A stretch of DNA of 64,000 nt from Sphaerotilus microaerophilus (GTDB lineage: Bacteria; Pseudomonadota; Gammaproteobacteria; Burkholderiales; Burkholderiaceae_C): assembly GCF_023734135.1 (NCBI RefSeq), contig NZ_AP025730.1:1674001-1738000 (forward strand), read 5' to 3'. The translations under genes and the position numbers were made by a program. Below are positions 34,388 through 45,432 of the stretch, in pieces. Position 1 is the stretch's first letter. Each line of letters begins with the position of its first letter. The notes under the pieces are model-generated. The model was not told the DNA's origin. It saw only the letters and a program-made list of their open reading frames with translations, and did no database searches.

Positions 34388-37353
34388 ACACCTCCACGAC
34401 GTCGCCGCACTTCCTGCGGCAAGGTGGTGCCTGCCTGATCCTGGCGGGCGCCGTCGTTTCGGCCCATGCGCTCACGCTGGCGGAAGCGCCGCTGTTCCTC
34501 GGCAGCTCGGTCAAGCCGAACCTGCTGGTGATCTACGACAACTCCTACTCGATGGAGGCGCTACTGCCGGGCACCACCGGCGGATCGGATCCCACCGCAG
34601 CGGGCACGCGCGGCAACACGGCCCGACGCGTGCTGCGCCAGAACATCACCGACTTCCAGAGCGCCTTCCGCTGGGGTCTTGAGGCGTTTGCGATGAACAC
34701 GCCGCTGTCCTATCCAAACGCCGGCTGGGATCCGGACTATCCGGTCTTCTACTACAGCTCCAGTCCGATCCTCGGAGTCGGCGAGATCCGCCAGCAGGTA
34801 CAGGACAACAGCACGACCCACTACAACGCGCTGATGTCCTTGCTCGGCACCGAAACGACCGTCACGACGACGTCGGAGATCAAGAATGGTTCGATCGGCA
34901 CTCCCCTGCCGGGGGCCCTGCGCACCGCCAGGCAGTACTTCGGCAACCAGCTCACCGGACTGACCACGCCGATCATCGACAAGACCTGCCAGAAGAGTTT
35001 CGTCGTGCTGGCCACTGACGGCGACCCCACGATCCGACCACCGTTCGGTAGTACGGCCGCCCGCGCCTACACCGCCACGGAAACCTACCGCGGCACGGTG
35101 GCCGCGCCCCAGTACTCGACGGCCGATACCGACATCTTTGACGAGGTCACGGCACTGCGGTCGACGACGATTAGCAACCTGTCGGCCGTCAACGGCACCT
35201 ACGACATCAAGACCTACGTGATCGGTCTGGGTGACGTGGCCAACAACCCGTTGTCGGTGCGTTCGATGAACCGCATGGCCGAGCTGGGTGGTACGGGAGC
35301 CGCCTACCTGGCGGCGGACGAGGACTCGATCAACAACGCCTTCTCGACCATCACCACGGACATTGCAGCCCAGGCCAGCACCAGCAGCTCGGTCACGCTG
35401 AATACTGGGTCCTGGAACACGGGCACCAAGATCTACCAGGCCCGCTTCAATTCGGGGGACTGGTCCGGGCAATTGCTGGCCTTTTCGCTGGCATCCAATG
35501 GCACGCCCGCCACGACCGCCAGCTGGGATGCGGCGACCCGGCTCAATGCGCAGCACTGGAGCACGGGCCGCAACATCCTGACCTACAAGTCCTCCGCTGC
35601 GCTGGGCAGCCGTGGCGTCGCCTTGCGCTGGCCAGCCAACGCCTCCTCGCCAACGGCCACGGAGATCGATGCGGCGATGGTCACGGCGCTGAACAAGAAT
35701 GCCTCGGGCACCACCGATGGCTACGGTTCCCAGCGCCTGCAATGGTTGCGCGGCAACACGGCGCGCGAGACACGCATCTGCACGGGCTGCAGCGCGCCGG
35801 TGTTCCGCAGCCGGCCCACCACTGTGCTGGGCGACATCGTCAACTCGGCGCCGTTGTTCGTGAACGGTGGCGGGCGCTATGTCCGCGACAGCGCCGAGGC
35901 GGCGTCCTACAGTGCCTACAAGTCCGCCCGCATGGCCAAGACGCCGCTGGTGTTCGCAGGGGCCAATGACGGCATGCTGCATGCTTTCAACGCTAACACG
36001 GGTGACGAGGTGTTTGCCTACGTGCCGGGTGCAGTGACCTCGCGGCTGAGCCTGTTGACGGCGCCGACGTACAGCCACCGCTTCACGGTCGATGGTGCAC
36101 TGACCGCGGGTGATGTGTTCTACGGAAGCGCCTGGCACACCCTCCTGGTCGGCGGCTTCGGCGCAGGCGTCAAGGGCCTGTTCGCACTGGATGTGAGCGA
36201 CCCCTCCACGATGGACGAGGCACACGCCAACTCGGTCGTGCGCTGGGAAACCGCCAGCGATGCGGACATCGGGCACATCTTCGGCGAGCCGGTACTGGCC
36301 AAGATGAAGAACGGCAAGTGGATGGCCATCGTGGGCAACGGCTACAACAGCACCAACGGGGTGGCCAAGCTGCTGCTGATCGATGTGGAAACCGGCGCGG
36401 TGACCAAGGTCAGCACCCAGTCGGGCAGCACGACCACGCCCAACGGCCTGTCGTCGGTGGTGGCGGTGAGCTCGGCCAACAATGGCGTGGCCGATATCGT
36501 CTACGCGGGCGACCTGGCGGGCAACCTGTGGCGCTTCGATCTTTCATCGACGTCCACATCCAGCTGGGCGGTTGCCTACAACAACAGCGGCACCCCGGCG
36601 CCGCTGTATGCGGCAGGCAGCTCGCAGCCGATCACGGCCCGCCCGGACGTGTCCGTGCATCCCAGCGGCGGCTACATGGTCGTGTTCGGCACCGGACGCT
36701 ATGTGGACATCGGGGACGACAGCACGACCACCGGCCAGTCGCTCTACGGCCTGTGGGACAGCGGCAGCGCCATCGCTGCCAGCAGCTCGCTGGTGTCGCA
36801 ATCGGTGCTGGGCACGGCAACAGGCGGGGACTCGCGCACCTACCGGATGACCACCTACGCGGTGGGCGCCCCCAGCGGCACCACCTACACCGGCGACAAC
36901 GTCATCACCAGCGCCTCCTATGGCACGGGCAAGCGGGGCTGGAAGATCGACCTGCCTGCCAGTGGCGAGCGCATCGTCACGCAGTCTGCAGTGCGCTATG
37001 GCAAGGTGGTGGTGTCGACCCTGATCCCGTCGCCCGATGCCTGTGCCGCTGGCGGTGATGGCTGGGTGATGGAGCTGGACCTGCTGACCGGTAACCGGCC
37101 CAACACCCCCGCGCTGGACAGTAATGGCGACAACAACGTCACGGATAGCGACGCTCTGGCGTACGCTGGCGGGTCGGCCTATGCGTCCGGGGTGCGCATT
37201 GGCGCCATCCCGGCGGCGCCCGGGTTCATCCGTGCGCAGGACCGGCGCCTGGATGACAAGCTGGTCAACACCTCTGCCGGCACCATCGTGCGCGTCCGCG
37301 AAGCGGGCAACACCGTGAACTCCGGCCGCGTGAGCTGGGAGCAACTGCAATGA
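34384..37353 (+). CDS. pilY1: Type IV pilus tip adhesin/assembly protein PilY1
   Basis: The protein has 989 aa. A signal peptide ([14 protein letters not shown]) is followed by a VWA-like region with a metal-site-type [12 protein letters not shown], then [13 protein letters not shown] and [13 protein letters not shown]. The C-terminal PilY1 beta-propeller shows [40 protein letters not shown] and [17 protein letters not shown] calcium-loop-like stretch, [12 protein letters not shown], lies near the C-terminus. PilY1 caps the pilus with the minor pilins and serves in adhesion and surface sensing. Its GC and codon use look slightly relaxed compared with neighbouring genes. Confidence 0.92.
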   Translation: MNTSTTSPHFLRQGGACLILAGAVVSAHALTLAEAPLFLGSSVKPNLLVIYDNSYSMEALLPGTTGGSDPTAAGTRGNTARRVLRQNITDFQSAFRWGLEAFAMNTPLSYPNAGWDPDYPVFYYSSSPILGVGEIRQQVQDNSTTHYNALMSLLGTETTVTTTSEIKNGSIGTPLPGALRTARQYFGNQLTGLTTPIIDKTCQKSFVVLATDGDPTIRPPFGSTAARAYTATETYRGTVAAPQYSTADTDIFDEVTALRSTTISNLSAVNGTYDIKTYVIGLGDVANNPLSVRSMNRMAELGGTGAAYLAADEDSINNAFSTITTDIAAQASTSSSVTLNTGSWNTGTKIYQARFNSGDWSGQLLAFSLASNGTPATTASWDAATRLNAQHWSTGRNILTYKSSAALGSRGVALRWPANASSPTATEIDAAMVTALNKNASGTTDGYGSQRLQWLRGNTARETRICTGCSAPVFRSRPTTVLGDIVNSAPLFVNGGGRYVRDSAEAASYSAYKSARMAKTPLVFAGANDGMLHAFNANTGDEVFAYVPGAVTSRLSLLTAPTYSHRFTVDGALTAGDVFYGSAWHTLLVGGFGAGVKGLFALDVSDPSTMDEAHANSVVRWETASDADIGHIFGEPVLAKMKNGKWMAIVGNGYNSTNGVAKLLLIDVETGAVTKVSTQSGSTTTPNGLSSVVAVSSANNGVADIVYAGDLAGNLWRFDLSSTSTSSWAVAYNNSGTPAPLYAAGSSQPITARPDVSVHPSGGYMVVFGTGRYVDIGDDSTTTGQSLYGLWDSGSAIAASSSLVSQSVLGTATGGDSRTYRMTTYAVGAPSGTTYTGDNVITSASYGTGKRGWKIDLPASGERIVTQSAVRYGKVVVSTLIPSPDACAAGGDGWVMELDLLTGNRPNTPALDSNGDNNVTDSDALAYAGGSAYASGVRIGAIPAAPGFIRAQDRRLDDKLVNTSAGTIVRVREAGNTVNSGRVSWEQLQ

Positions 37354-37694
37354 ACAACCCCTTGGTGCGCTGGCCGGCTCACGCCGCGGCCCTGCTGGTG
37401 CTGCTCGGCATGCTGGCAACGCAGGCGCTCGCTGCGGAGGCCGCACCAGCGGCGGCATCGAGCGGTGTCAGCCTGGCGTCGGGACCGATCGACCACATCG
37501 ACCTCGCGCGACCGGAACTGGTGCTCGGTGGCCAGCGCTACACCTGGGATCCTGCCCGGCTGCGGATGACGGAAGCCGGGGCGGACGTGGACATCTCGTC
37601 GTTGCGGTCTGGGCAGTGGGTTTCTGTCCAGTGGGAGCCGGGCCCGGGGGGCTACCGGCGCATCCGCGCCATCCGGATGGCGACCGTGCGATGA
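37350..37694 (+). CDS. PilY2-like periplasmic protein
   Basis: The protein has 114 aa. A cleavable signal ([20 protein letters not shown]) precedes a small beta-rich domain ([51 protein letters not shown]). It lies between pilY1 and pilE with 4-nt overlaps at both ends, the position of pilY2 in Pseudomonas. Sequence similarity to PilY2 cannot be judged by eye, so the name rests on position, size and signal peptide. Confidence 0.72.
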   Translation: MNNPLVRWPAHAAALLVLLGMLATQALAAEAAPAAASSGVSLASGPIDHIDLARPELVLGGQRYTWDPARLRMTEAGADVDISSLRSGQWVSVQWEPGPGGYRRIRAIRMATVR

Positions 37695-38131
37695 ACCGGC
37701 TTCACCGCACCATGCCGTCTGCCGCGCTGCGCCGAGTGCGCGGCTTCACGTTGGTCGAGATGATGATCGTCATCGCCGTGATCGGCATCCTGACCGCGGT
37801 GGCGCTGCCGTCCTATCGCCAGCATGTGGCCAATTCGAGGCGTGCCGATGCGCGTGCGGCAATCCTCTCGCTCGCACAGGTGATGGAACGCTGGTACACC
37901 GAGCGCGGCACCTACGTCGGTGCCACCGTCGGCGCTTCGGGCATCTACCCCAGTGCCTCGCCGCAGGGCTACTACACGATGAGCATCACGGCGCAGGACG
38001 CCACCACCTTCACGGTCCGGGCGGCACCGACCGGCGCCCAGACGGGGGACGCCTGCGGCAGCTACACCTACACCCAGGCCGGTACGCGCGGCGTCACGGG
38101 CGGGAGCCGGACCGTGGCGCAGTGCTGGTGA
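37691..38131 (+). CDS. pilE: Type IV pilin PilE (minor pilin)
   Basis: The protein has 146 aa. The prepilin leader [21 protein letters not shown] is followed by [20 protein letters not shown] and a ComP/PilE body ([29 protein letters not shown]). A C-terminal disulphide pair is likely ([11 protein letters not shown] to QCW). It is the last gene of the operon and is convergent with the downstream peptidase gene. Confidence 0.9.
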   Translation: MNRLHRTMPSAALRRVRGFTLVEMMIVIAVIGILTAVALPSYRQHVANSRRADARAAILSLAQVMERWYTERGTYVGATVGASGIYPSASPQGYYTMSITAQDATTFTVRAAPTGAQTGDACGSYTYTQAGTRGVTGGSRTVAQCW

Positions 38132-38166
38132 GCGATCGCGCCAGGCGCGCCAGCGCCCGCGGGCCC

Positions 38167-40374
38167 TCACACCGGCTTGCGGCGTGACCTGGCGGCAGTG
38201 GTCTTCGTGGCGGCCAGCCGCTTCGTGCCGACCATGACCGCAGGCGTCTGTGCTGGCGCCAGCACGTGGCTGCTCAACCAAGCCTGGAATTCCTCGTACC
38301 ACAGCCGGCTGTTGGCCGGCTTGAGCACCCAGTGGTTCTCATCCGGGAACCAGAGCAGCCGGGCGTCCACCCGCCGTGCCTTGAGGGTGTTGTAGTAGGC
38401 CAGCCCCTGGGCGTCGGGCACGCGGTAGTCGAGCGCGCCGTGGATCACCAGCGTGGGCGTGCTCATGTGGCCGGCGCGGCTGTGCGGGCTCTGCGCGGCG
38501 ATGCGCGCCGGGTCGTCCCAGTACCAGGCGCCCAGCTCCTTGGCGTACCAGTCGTAGGCGTCGTCGGCGAACATCGCCGTCCAGTCGAAGCAGCCGGCGT
38601 GGCAGACGTAGGCGGCGTAGCGCCCTGCCGGCACGTGGCCGTTCATCCAGGCCACCATGTAGCCGCCGTAGCTGCCGCCGGTGGCGTACAGGCGCTGGGG
38701 GTCGGCCCAGGGCTGGGCGAGCAGCCAGTCGCTGGCGGCCTCGATGTCCTGCAGCTCCAACTCGCCCCAGCGGTGCGTGATGCTGTCGGCAAAGGCGTGG
38801 CCGAAGCCGCTGGAGCCGTGGTAGTTCACGCAGGCCACCACCTGGCCGGCAGCGGCCAGCAGGTGGTGGTTCCAGCGCCAGTGCCAGTTGTCGCCAAAGG
38901 CCGCATGGGGTCCACCGTGGATGGTGTGCACCACCGGCCAGCGCCGTGCCGGGTCGAAATCCGGCGGGAAGACCAGTCGCACCTGCACCGCATCGCCCCG
39001 CGCACCGGTGACCTGCAGCACCTCGTTGCGGCCCAGCGCCAGGCGGGCGAGCAGGGCGTCGTTGAAGGCCTCGATGCGCCGAGGTGGCTCGCCCGGCAGC
39101 AGCGCCAAGATCTGCGGCGGGTGGTCGAGCGTGTCCAGCGCCAGCGCCACCGTGCCGGCCACCTTGTCGAAGCCGCCCACCCAGCCGCCCGCATGGACCC
39201 GCTCGGCGCGCTGGTCAGGCAGGTCGAAGCGCCAGAGGTGGCGCGCTCCGCGCTCCTCGGCGCCAAACAGCAGCGCCTGCCCGTCGTCCTCCCAGTGCAG
39301 CGGGGCCTCGACGTCATGGTCCCAGGCCGCGCTCTCGACCTGCCAGCGCCCGCTCTCGCGCTCCCACACCGCGAGCTGCTGCGGCATGGTGTGCTTGATG
39401 CCCTGGTGGCTGGCGATGAAGGCGACGCGCTCGCTGCCGTCGGCCGCTGCCGGGCTGTAGCGCGGTGAATGGCAGTCCCAGGCCTCGTCCTGCACGATGG
39501 CCCGCGGCGCACCGGCCAGACGGGCGCCGTCCAGCTCGATCTCGTAGAGCGCCTGGCGGCCGTCGATGCGCTTTTCCGGCGCCGGGTTGAAGGCGAAGAC
39601 GATGCGCCGCCCGTCGGGCGAGATGTCGAAGCCGCTGGCGGTCGGCTCGGTGCGGCTGAGCTCGCAGGGCGTGCCCTCGAACAGGTCGGTGACGCTGCCG
39701 TCGTCGAGGTTCAGCAGGTGCAGGTGTGGCACGCGATCCTGCGGCAGATGGTGGTCCCAGAAGCGGTAGAGCGGCTCGCTGGTGACGTAGCCACTCGTCT
39801 TCCGATCCTTCCAGGCCTGGTGGCGCCGGGCCTGGGCCTCGCTGCCGCGCTCGTCCGGCCAGACCCAGGCGATGAAGGCGATGCGCCGCCCGTCCGGGAA
39901 CCACTTGAAGGCCTCGATGCCGCCGGCCCGGCTCGTGACGCGCCGGGCCTCGCCGCCGTCGGGGGCGATCAGGTAGAGCTGCGCCTCCTCGTCCTTGCTG
40001 CCTTCCTGCTCGCGCCGGGACAGGAAGGCGATGCGGTCCCCGCGTGGGCTCCAGGCCGGCTCGGTGTCCTTGTCGCCGCTGGTCAGCGCCCGCGGGGCGC
40101 CGCCGAGGGTGGACAGCAGCCACAGCCGGGTGCGGCCCAGGTTCTCGTCCATCGAGAAGCGCTGCACCGCGACCACCGCCTGCGCGCCGTCCGGGCTCAG
40201 GCTGGGCGGGCCCACGCGCTCCATCTGCCAGAGGTCGTTCACCGTGATCGGCTGCCTCGCGGGTGGGCTGGCTGCGGGGCCACCGGCCGGGGCGGCGTCG
40301 GTGTCCGCAGGGGGGGCGGTGGCGGTGGCGGTGGCGCCGGTCGGCGCGCGCGGCGAACGCTTGCGGGTGGCCAT
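38167..40374 (-). CDS. S9-family peptidase (acylaminoacyl-peptidase-like)
   Basis: The protein has 735 aa. An Ala/Thr-rich N-terminal tail precedes a WD40-like beta-propeller (LSPDGAQAVVAVQRFSM, EPAWSPRGDRIAFLSRR, SPDGRRIVFAFNPAP). The C-terminal alpha/beta-hydrolase domain has VVHTIHGGPHAAFGDNW, the nucleophile in ATGGSYGGYMVAW, Asp in HGALDYRVP and His in PDENHWVLK. The triad is complete. No signal peptide is visible, so it is probably cytoplasmic, trimming oligopeptides or acylated peptides. The tail after the catalytic domain is basic. Confidence 0.93.
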   Translation of the reverse strand: MATRKRSPRAPTGATATATAPPADTDAAPAGGPAASPPARQPITVNDLWQMERVGPPSLSPDGAQAVVAVQRFSMDENLGRTRLWLLSTLGGAPRALTSGDKDTEPAWSPRGDRIAFLSRREQEGSKDEEAQLYLIAPDGGEARRVTSRAGGIEAFKWFPDGRRIAFIAWVWPDERGSEAQARRHQAWKDRKTSGYVTSEPLYRFWDHHLPQDRVPHLHLLNLDDGSVTDLFEGTPCELSRTEPTASGFDISPDGRRIVFAFNPAPEKRIDGRQALYEIELDGARLAGAPRAIVQDEAWDCHSPRYSPAAADGSERVAFIASHQGIKHTMPQQLAVWERESGRWQVESAAWDHDVEAPLHWEDDGQALLFGAEERGARHLWRFDLPDQRAERVHAGGWVGGFDKVAGTVALALDTLDHPPQILALLPGEPPRRIEAFNDALLARLALGRNEVLQVTGARGDAVQVRLVFPPDFDPARRWPVVHTIHGGPHAAFGDNWHWRWNHHLLAAAGQVVACVNYHGSSGFGHAFADSITHRWGELELQDIEAASDWLLAQPWADPQRLYATGGSYGGYMVAWMNGHVPAGRYAAYVCHAGCFDWTAMFADDAYDWYAKELGAWYWDDPARIAAQSPHSRAGHMSTPTLVIHGALDYRVPDAQGLAYYNTLKARRVDARLLWFPDENHWVLKPANSRLWYEEFQAWLSSHVLAPAQTPAVMVGTKRLAATKTTAARSRRKPV

Positions 40375-40523
40375 GGATCGGCTCCTCTGGGTGTGCGTGA
40401 CCCGTTGTCAGGGTGTTGTCCTGCCGCGCCGGCCCCAACCGCTGCCGCCGGGCTGGTGAGGATGATAGTGCGCAGGAACGCGCTCTCGGTGGCCGCCGCG
40501 CTACCGGCCTGCGCAGCAGGCCT

Positions 40524-41117
40524 TCAGCGTGGGCGCGCCAGCTGCCACTCCAGATGGGCGCGGATCTCCGGCCACTCACCGGCGGTGACGCTGTACATCA
40601 CCGTGTCGCGCACCGTGCCGTCGCGGCGCAGCGCGTGGTGGCGGATCACGCCGTCACGCTTGGCGCCCAGGCGCTCGATGGCGCGCTGGCTGGCGAAGTT
40701 GAAGTGGTCGGTGCGCCAGCCGACCACCTTCGCGCCCAGGGTGTCGAAGGCATGCTGCATCAGCAGCAGCTTGCAGGTGGTGTTGGCGGCGCTGCGCTGG
40801 CGGCTGCGGGCATACCAGGTCCAGCCGATCTCCAGGCGATCGAGCGCCGGCACGATGTCGTGGAAGCTGGTGCAGCCGATCACCTCGCCGCTGGCGCTGT
40901 CCAGCACCGCGAAGGGCAGCCGCGATCCCTCGGCCTGCATCTTCAGCGCCTGCTCGATGTAGGCACGCGTCTGCGCCGGCTCGGGCACCGAGGTGACGCG
41001 GATCGTCCAGAGCTCGCCATCGGCGGCGGCGGCACACAGGCCGGCCTCGTGTTCCAGCGCCAGCGGCACCAGGCGCACGGGGGCGCGTTCGAGCGTGACG
41101 GGGCGGACGTCGATCAT
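40524..41117 (-). CDS. GNAT acetyltransferase, RimJ/RimL-like
   Basis: The protein has 197 aa. Family features are RLVPLALEHEAGLCAAAADG, LPFAVLDSASGEVIGCTSFH, the beta-bulge/acetyl-CoA part LEIGWTWYARSRQRSAANTT, and KVVGWRTDHFNFASQRAIER followed by GAKRDGVIRHHALRRDGTVR. This subgroup acetylates N-terminal or small-molecule amines. The substrate is unknown. It lies 17 bp downstream of the small membrane protein gene. Confidence 0.88.
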   Translation of the reverse strand: MIDVRPVTLERAPVRLVPLALEHEAGLCAAAADGELWTIRVTSVPEPAQTRAYIEQALKMQAEGSRLPFAVLDSASGEVIGCTSFHDIVPALDRLEIGWTWYARSRQRSAANTTCKLLLMQHAFDTLGAKVVGWRTDHFNFASQRAIERLGAKRDGVIRHHALRRDGTVRDTVMYSVTAGEWPEIRAHLEWQLARPR

Positions 41118-41134
41118 CCCGGCAGCCCGTCCGA

Positions 41135-41359
41135 TCAGGGCTCGCGGCGCCGCAACAGCTTGCGCGCCAGGCCGCGGCCCACGCCGGCGCCCAGGCCAAC
41201 CAGCAGGATGCCGGCCACCGAGGCCGTGCCCCAGCCCGATTCGCTCATGAAGTCCAGCCCCAGGGAGCGCGCGATCAGCCCGCCCGCCAGCGCGCCGGCG
41301 ACGAAGCCCAGTGCATCGACCAGGCCCTCGGCCAGCGCATTCTTGATCTGGGCGTCCAT
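41135..41359 (-). CDS. Small Gly/Ala-rich membrane protein (74 aa)
   Basis: Two hydrophobic segments, LVDALGFVAGALAGGLIA and ASVAGILLVGLGAGVGRG, and a basic C-terminus (LARKLLRRREP) suggest a two-helix inner-membrane protein. GxxxG-type glycine spacing resembles GlsB/YeaQ-like proteins, but I cannot assign it. It lies between the MoxR gene and the acetyltransferase gene in one leftward run. Confidence 0.72.
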   Translation of the reverse strand: MDAQIKNALAEGLVDALGFVAGALAGGLIARSLGLDFMSESGWGTASVAGILLVGLGAGVGRGLARKLLRRREP

Positions 41360-41387
41360 GCTCAGCTCCTGTCCCGGGTCCCCGCCG

Positions 41388-42242
41388 TCAGCGGTTGCGG
41401 CTCTGCATGAAGACCAGCTTCTCGAACAGCGTCAGGTCCTGCTCGTTCTTCAGCAGCGCACCCACCAGCGGCGGCACGCTGACCTTCTCGTCGCGGCTGT
41501 GCAGCGCCTCGGCCGGGATGTCCTCGGCCACCAGCAGCTTGAGCCAGTCGAGCAGCTCGGAGGTGCTGGGCTTCTTCTTCAGGCCGGGCAGGTTGCGCAC
41601 GTCGTAGAAGTTCTTCAGCGCGGCGGCGAGCAGTTCCTTCTTCAGGTCCGGGAAGTGCACGTCGACGATGCGCTGCATCGTGTCCGCATCCGGGAACTTG
41701 ATGTAGTGGAAGAAGCAGCGGCGCAGGAAGGCGTCGGGCAGCTCCTTCTCGTTGTTGGAGGTGATGAACACCAGCGGCCGGTGCTTGGCCCGGACCAGCT
41801 CGCGCGTCTCATAGACGTAGAACTCCATGCGGTCGAGTTCACGCAGCAGGTCGTTGGGGAACTCGATGTCGGCCTTGTCGATCTCGTCGATCAGCAGCGC
41901 CACCGGCCGGTCGGTGGTGAAGGCCTGCCAGAGCGTGCCCTTGACGATGTAATTGCGGATGTCGCGCACCTTCTCGGCGCTGTCGGCGTCCGAGAGCTGG
42001 CTGTCGCGCAGGCGGCTGACCGCGTCGTACTCGTACAGGCCCTGCTGCGCCTTGGTGGTGCTCTTGATGTGCCACTGCAGCAGCGGCAGGCCCAGCGCGG
42101 TGGCGACCTCCTCGGCCAGCATGGTCTTGCCGGTGCCGGGCTCGCCCTTGACCAGCAGCGGGCGTTGGAGGGTGATGGCGGCGTTGACCGCGAGCATCAG
42201 GTCCTGGGTGGCGACGTATTGGTCGGATCCGGTGAACTTCAT
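41388..42242 (-). CDS. MoxR-family AAA+ ATPase
   Basis: The protein has 284 aa. Walker A is GEPGTGKT (33-40) and Walker B is LLIDEID (116-122). Sensor-1-like VFITSNNEKELPDAFLRRC and a typical start (TGSDQYVATQDLMLAVNAAI) match the MoxR subgroup that pairs with CoxE-like VWA proteins. The pair usually remodels or activates a metalloenzyme. The VWA partner of the right type is at 27547-28728. Together with the small membrane protein it may form a leftward operon. Confidence 0.93.
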   Translation of the reverse strand: MKFTGSDQYVATQDLMLAVNAAITLQRPLLVKGEPGTGKTMLAEEVATALGLPLLQWHIKSTTKAQQGLYEYDAVSRLRDSQLSDADSAEKVRDIRNYIVKGTLWQAFTTDRPVALLIDEIDKADIEFPNDLLRELDRMEFYVYETRELVRAKHRPLVFITSNNEKELPDAFLRRCFFHYIKFPDADTMQRIVDVHFPDLKKELLAAALKNFYDVRNLPGLKKKPSTSELLDWLKLLVAEDIPAEALHSRDEKVSVPPLVGALLKNEQDLTLFEKLVFMQSRNR

Positions 42243-42316
42243 GCGCTGCAGCAGGTGAGGTGGACGGGCCGACCCAGTATATCGGCGTGCGCTGCGGCGC
42301 GCCGCCGCCGCCCGGA

Positions 42317-44227
42317 TCAGGCCCGGTGCAGCGAATCGGCGTGTTGATGCGACGCGAGCTCGGCGTAGGCCACGAGCCGCAGTTTGCCGGCGGACTTGCC
42401 GGCGTACATGGCGGCGTCGGCCTCGCGCATCCAGGCGTTCGCGTCACGCACCGGGCCGCTGGCCAGGCTGTATCCGACCGTTCCTCCGATGCGGCGCAGT
42501 TGGCCGCCGGCCAGCAGGAGCGGCTGCTCGAACTGCGCCAGCAACTTGCAGCCGACGGCGGCAGCATCGGCCGGGGTGTTCAGCCCGGTGGCCAGCACCA
42601 CGAACTCGTCGCCACCGATGCGCGCCACCAGATCGCCGGCGCGCGTGGCCCCCTTGAGCCGCTGTGCCAGCGTGGTGAGCACCGCGTCACCGGCCTCGTG
42701 GCCGAGTTGGTCATTGATCTGCTTGAAGCCGTCCAGGTCCAGCAAGAACAGGGCCTTCAGCGGCGCGCGGCCATCGGCACGCGGACCGTCGCCGATGCCC
42801 GCAGCGAGGACACGTTCGAGTCCGCGCCGATTGGCCAGCCCCGTCAGCGGGTCGGTGTGCGCCAGCGCGTCAAGCAGGTCGTGCTCACGGCGGGAGCGTT
42901 CGGCCGCCTCGCGCAGATGCTCGACGCGCAGGCCCAGTACCATCAGCCAGCACAGCATTTCGCCCGTGGCGCCGAACTGCGCCCCGTAGAGGGTCCAGCC
43001 GTTGACGGGAAGCAGGCCGCGCAACAAGGTGGTGATGACCAGCATCCCGGCGGCAAACGACAGCCAACCGGCCACCATGAAGGGAGCGGCCCGATCGTCG
43101 CGGCGCCAGCGCATCACGACCACCGGCAGGAACAGCGCCACGTGGCAGACCACGCCGATCGAGGCGGCCAGCGCGCCTTGTCGATAGCTGATCAAGCCCA
43201 GCAGAAAGGCCGCCAGCAGGGTCAACACGATGGCCGCGGCGATCTGCACGGCCGTGGCCAGGCGTGGCCAGGACTGCCGGACCTCCAGGGCATACAGGCA
43301 GAAGTACAGGTTGGCGGCCACCACCGCGAGGGACGAGCCGGCCGAGACTTGCGTTGCCAGCCAGGCGCTGTCGGGCCAGAGGTACTGTGCCCCGACACCG
43401 TAGATCGCCAGTGCGAAGGCGCCGTTGGCACAGAGCACACCGGCATAGGCCAGGAAGGCCGGCTGGCGCAGGCTGATCCAGCGCGAGAGGCTGTAGGCCA
43501 GCATGAACAGCATCAGCCCGCCCAGGATGCCGAAGAGGATCTGGTCGCGGCTTTCCAACTCGTTGACGCTGGACCAGGGCATGAAGTGCAGCGGCACGAT
43601 GACAGCGGTCATTGTGCGGATGCGGACCATCACGTCGTAGGACTGGCCGGGCTGCAGGTGCAGGTCGGCGCTCAGTGCCCTGGTCTGCAGGGGGCGCTGC
43701 GAAAAGGGCGTGAGCGAGCCGGTGCGGCTTTGGTGCACGACCAGGCCCTGGCGGTCGAACACGACGAAGTCCACTTCGTTGAGCAGCGGGTACTCCAGGC
43801 GCGCCACCCAGTTGCCCGGCGCGTGTGCGCCGATCGCCACCGGGATGTGCAGCCAGACGGCCGAGGCACGCTGGCCCAGGTTCTGGTACGGCGTGCGAGG
43901 AACCTCGAATTGGCTGAGCGAGCGCCAGGCCGCCCGTGCGTCCTGGCTGTTGCTGGCATCCTCCAGGATGCGGGTGACCGGCCAGGCCGCCGCAGCGCGC
44001 GTGTGTGTGTCCAGCCTCAGGACGTCGCTGGACTGTTGCGCGGGCGCCTCGCTGCGCGCCGGTGCCCCGGCCAGCACCGCCAGGCAGGCCAGCACCACCG
44101 CCAGCAGGGCCTGGGGCGTGTGCCAGAGGGTCCTGCCGCGCTGCAGGCGCAGTTCGCCGAAAGCCGCCCGCAGCATTCGCAGCTGCTGGGCCAGTCGGTT
44201 CGAGAGGGGCGGCCTGGGAGGGGGCAT
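42317..44227 (-). CDS. 7TMR-DISM diguanylate cyclase (GGDEF)
   Basis: The protein is 636 aa from ATG 44227; the start is uncertain because the frame is open further upstream. A signal or membrane segment (ALLAVVLACLAVLAGAPARS) is followed by a periplasmic DISM-type ligand domain (WLHIPVAIGAHAPGNWVARL, EVDFVVFDRQG). Then come seven transmembrane helices and a C-terminal GGDEF domain with HTDPLTGLANRRGLERVL, LDLDGFKQINDQLGHEAGDA and catalytic RIGGDEFVVLATG. It is the third diguanylate cyclase of the window and is unrelated in its sensor to the tandem pair. DISM domains bind small ligands such as carbohydrates. Confidence 0.92.
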   Translation of the reverse strand: MPPPRPPLSNRLAQQLRMLRAAFGELRLQRGRTLWHTPQALLAVVLACLAVLAGAPARSEAPAQQSSDVLRLDTHTRAAAAWPVTRILEDASNSQDARAAWRSLSQFEVPRTPYQNLGQRASAVWLHIPVAIGAHAPGNWVARLEYPLLNEVDFVVFDRQGLVVHQSRTGSLTPFSQRPLQTRALSADLHLQPGQSYDVMVRIRTMTAVIVPLHFMPWSSVNELESRDQILFGILGGLMLFMLAYSLSRWISLRQPAFLAYAGVLCANGAFALAIYGVGAQYLWPDSAWLATQVSAGSSLAVVAANLYFCLYALEVRQSWPRLATAVQIAAAIVLTLLAAFLLGLISYRQGALAASIGVVCHVALFLPVVVMRWRRDDRAAPFMVAGWLSFAAGMLVITTLLRGLLPVNGWTLYGAQFGATGEMLCWLMVLGLRVEHLREAAERSRREHDLLDALAHTDPLTGLANRRGLERVLAAGIGDGPRADGRAPLKALFLLDLDGFKQINDQLGHEAGDAVLTTLAQRLKGATRAGDLVARIGGDEFVVLATGLNTPADAAAVGCKLLAQFEQPLLLAGGQLRRIGGTVGYSLASGPVRDANAWMREADAAMYAGKSAGKLRLVAYAELASHQHADSLHRA

Positions 44228-44355
44228 GGGTGGGCGGGTGGCGGTCGGTGGCGGAGGCTGATCACGGCGCGGTGCACCTCCATGCAGCGGTTTCGACCTG
44301 CGATGCACCAACTTGAGCGCTCCCTTGGGCGCCGCTTGGGCGGCGGCCGTGCCGA

Positions 44356-44694
44356 TCAGCCTAGCGGCGGTAGTCCGTGGCGCAAGCGGGCGCGGCTGCA
44401 GGCATCGTCGCCCCGGCCCAGCGGCGCGAGCAGGCCGAACTCCCGGCAGGGCCCGGGCCGCCACTCGTAGATGCCGCAGCCGGCGCGCTGACCCACCGTG
44501 CCGGTGAGCGCCGCGCAGCGCGGCGGGGTGTGGTCGGTGCCGCGCAGGCGCGCCAGCGTGTCGCTGAGTTCGACCGCCAGGCCATCGGGCACACAGCCGC
44601 CGCGGCTGGCCAGCTCCTCGCAGGAGAAGTCGACGCGAAAGCTCGCGCAGCAGGCACCGCAGCGCAGGCAGGGGTTGTCGGTGGGAGTGCTCAT
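44356..44694 (-). CDS. YkgJ-family cysteine-cluster protein
   Basis: The protein has 112 aa. The family cysteine pattern is complete: NPCLRCGACCASFRVDFSCE near the start, then PPRCAALTG, GCGIYEWRPGPCREF and a last Cys in DDACSRARLRHGL. Such proteins bind a metal or Fe-S cluster through these cysteines. The precise role is unknown. It follows the ABC ATPase gene by 10 bp in the same leftward run. Confidence 0.9.
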   Translation of the reverse strand: MSTPTDNPCLRCGACCASFRVDFSCEELASRGGCVPDGLAVELSDTLARLRGTDHTPPRCAALTGTVGQRAGCGIYEWRPGPCREFGLLAPLGRGDDACSRARLRHGLPPLG

Positions 44695-44704
44695 GTCGGT
44701 CGAC

Positions 44705-45424
<720 letters not shown>

Positions 45425-45432
45425 GGGTGAGG

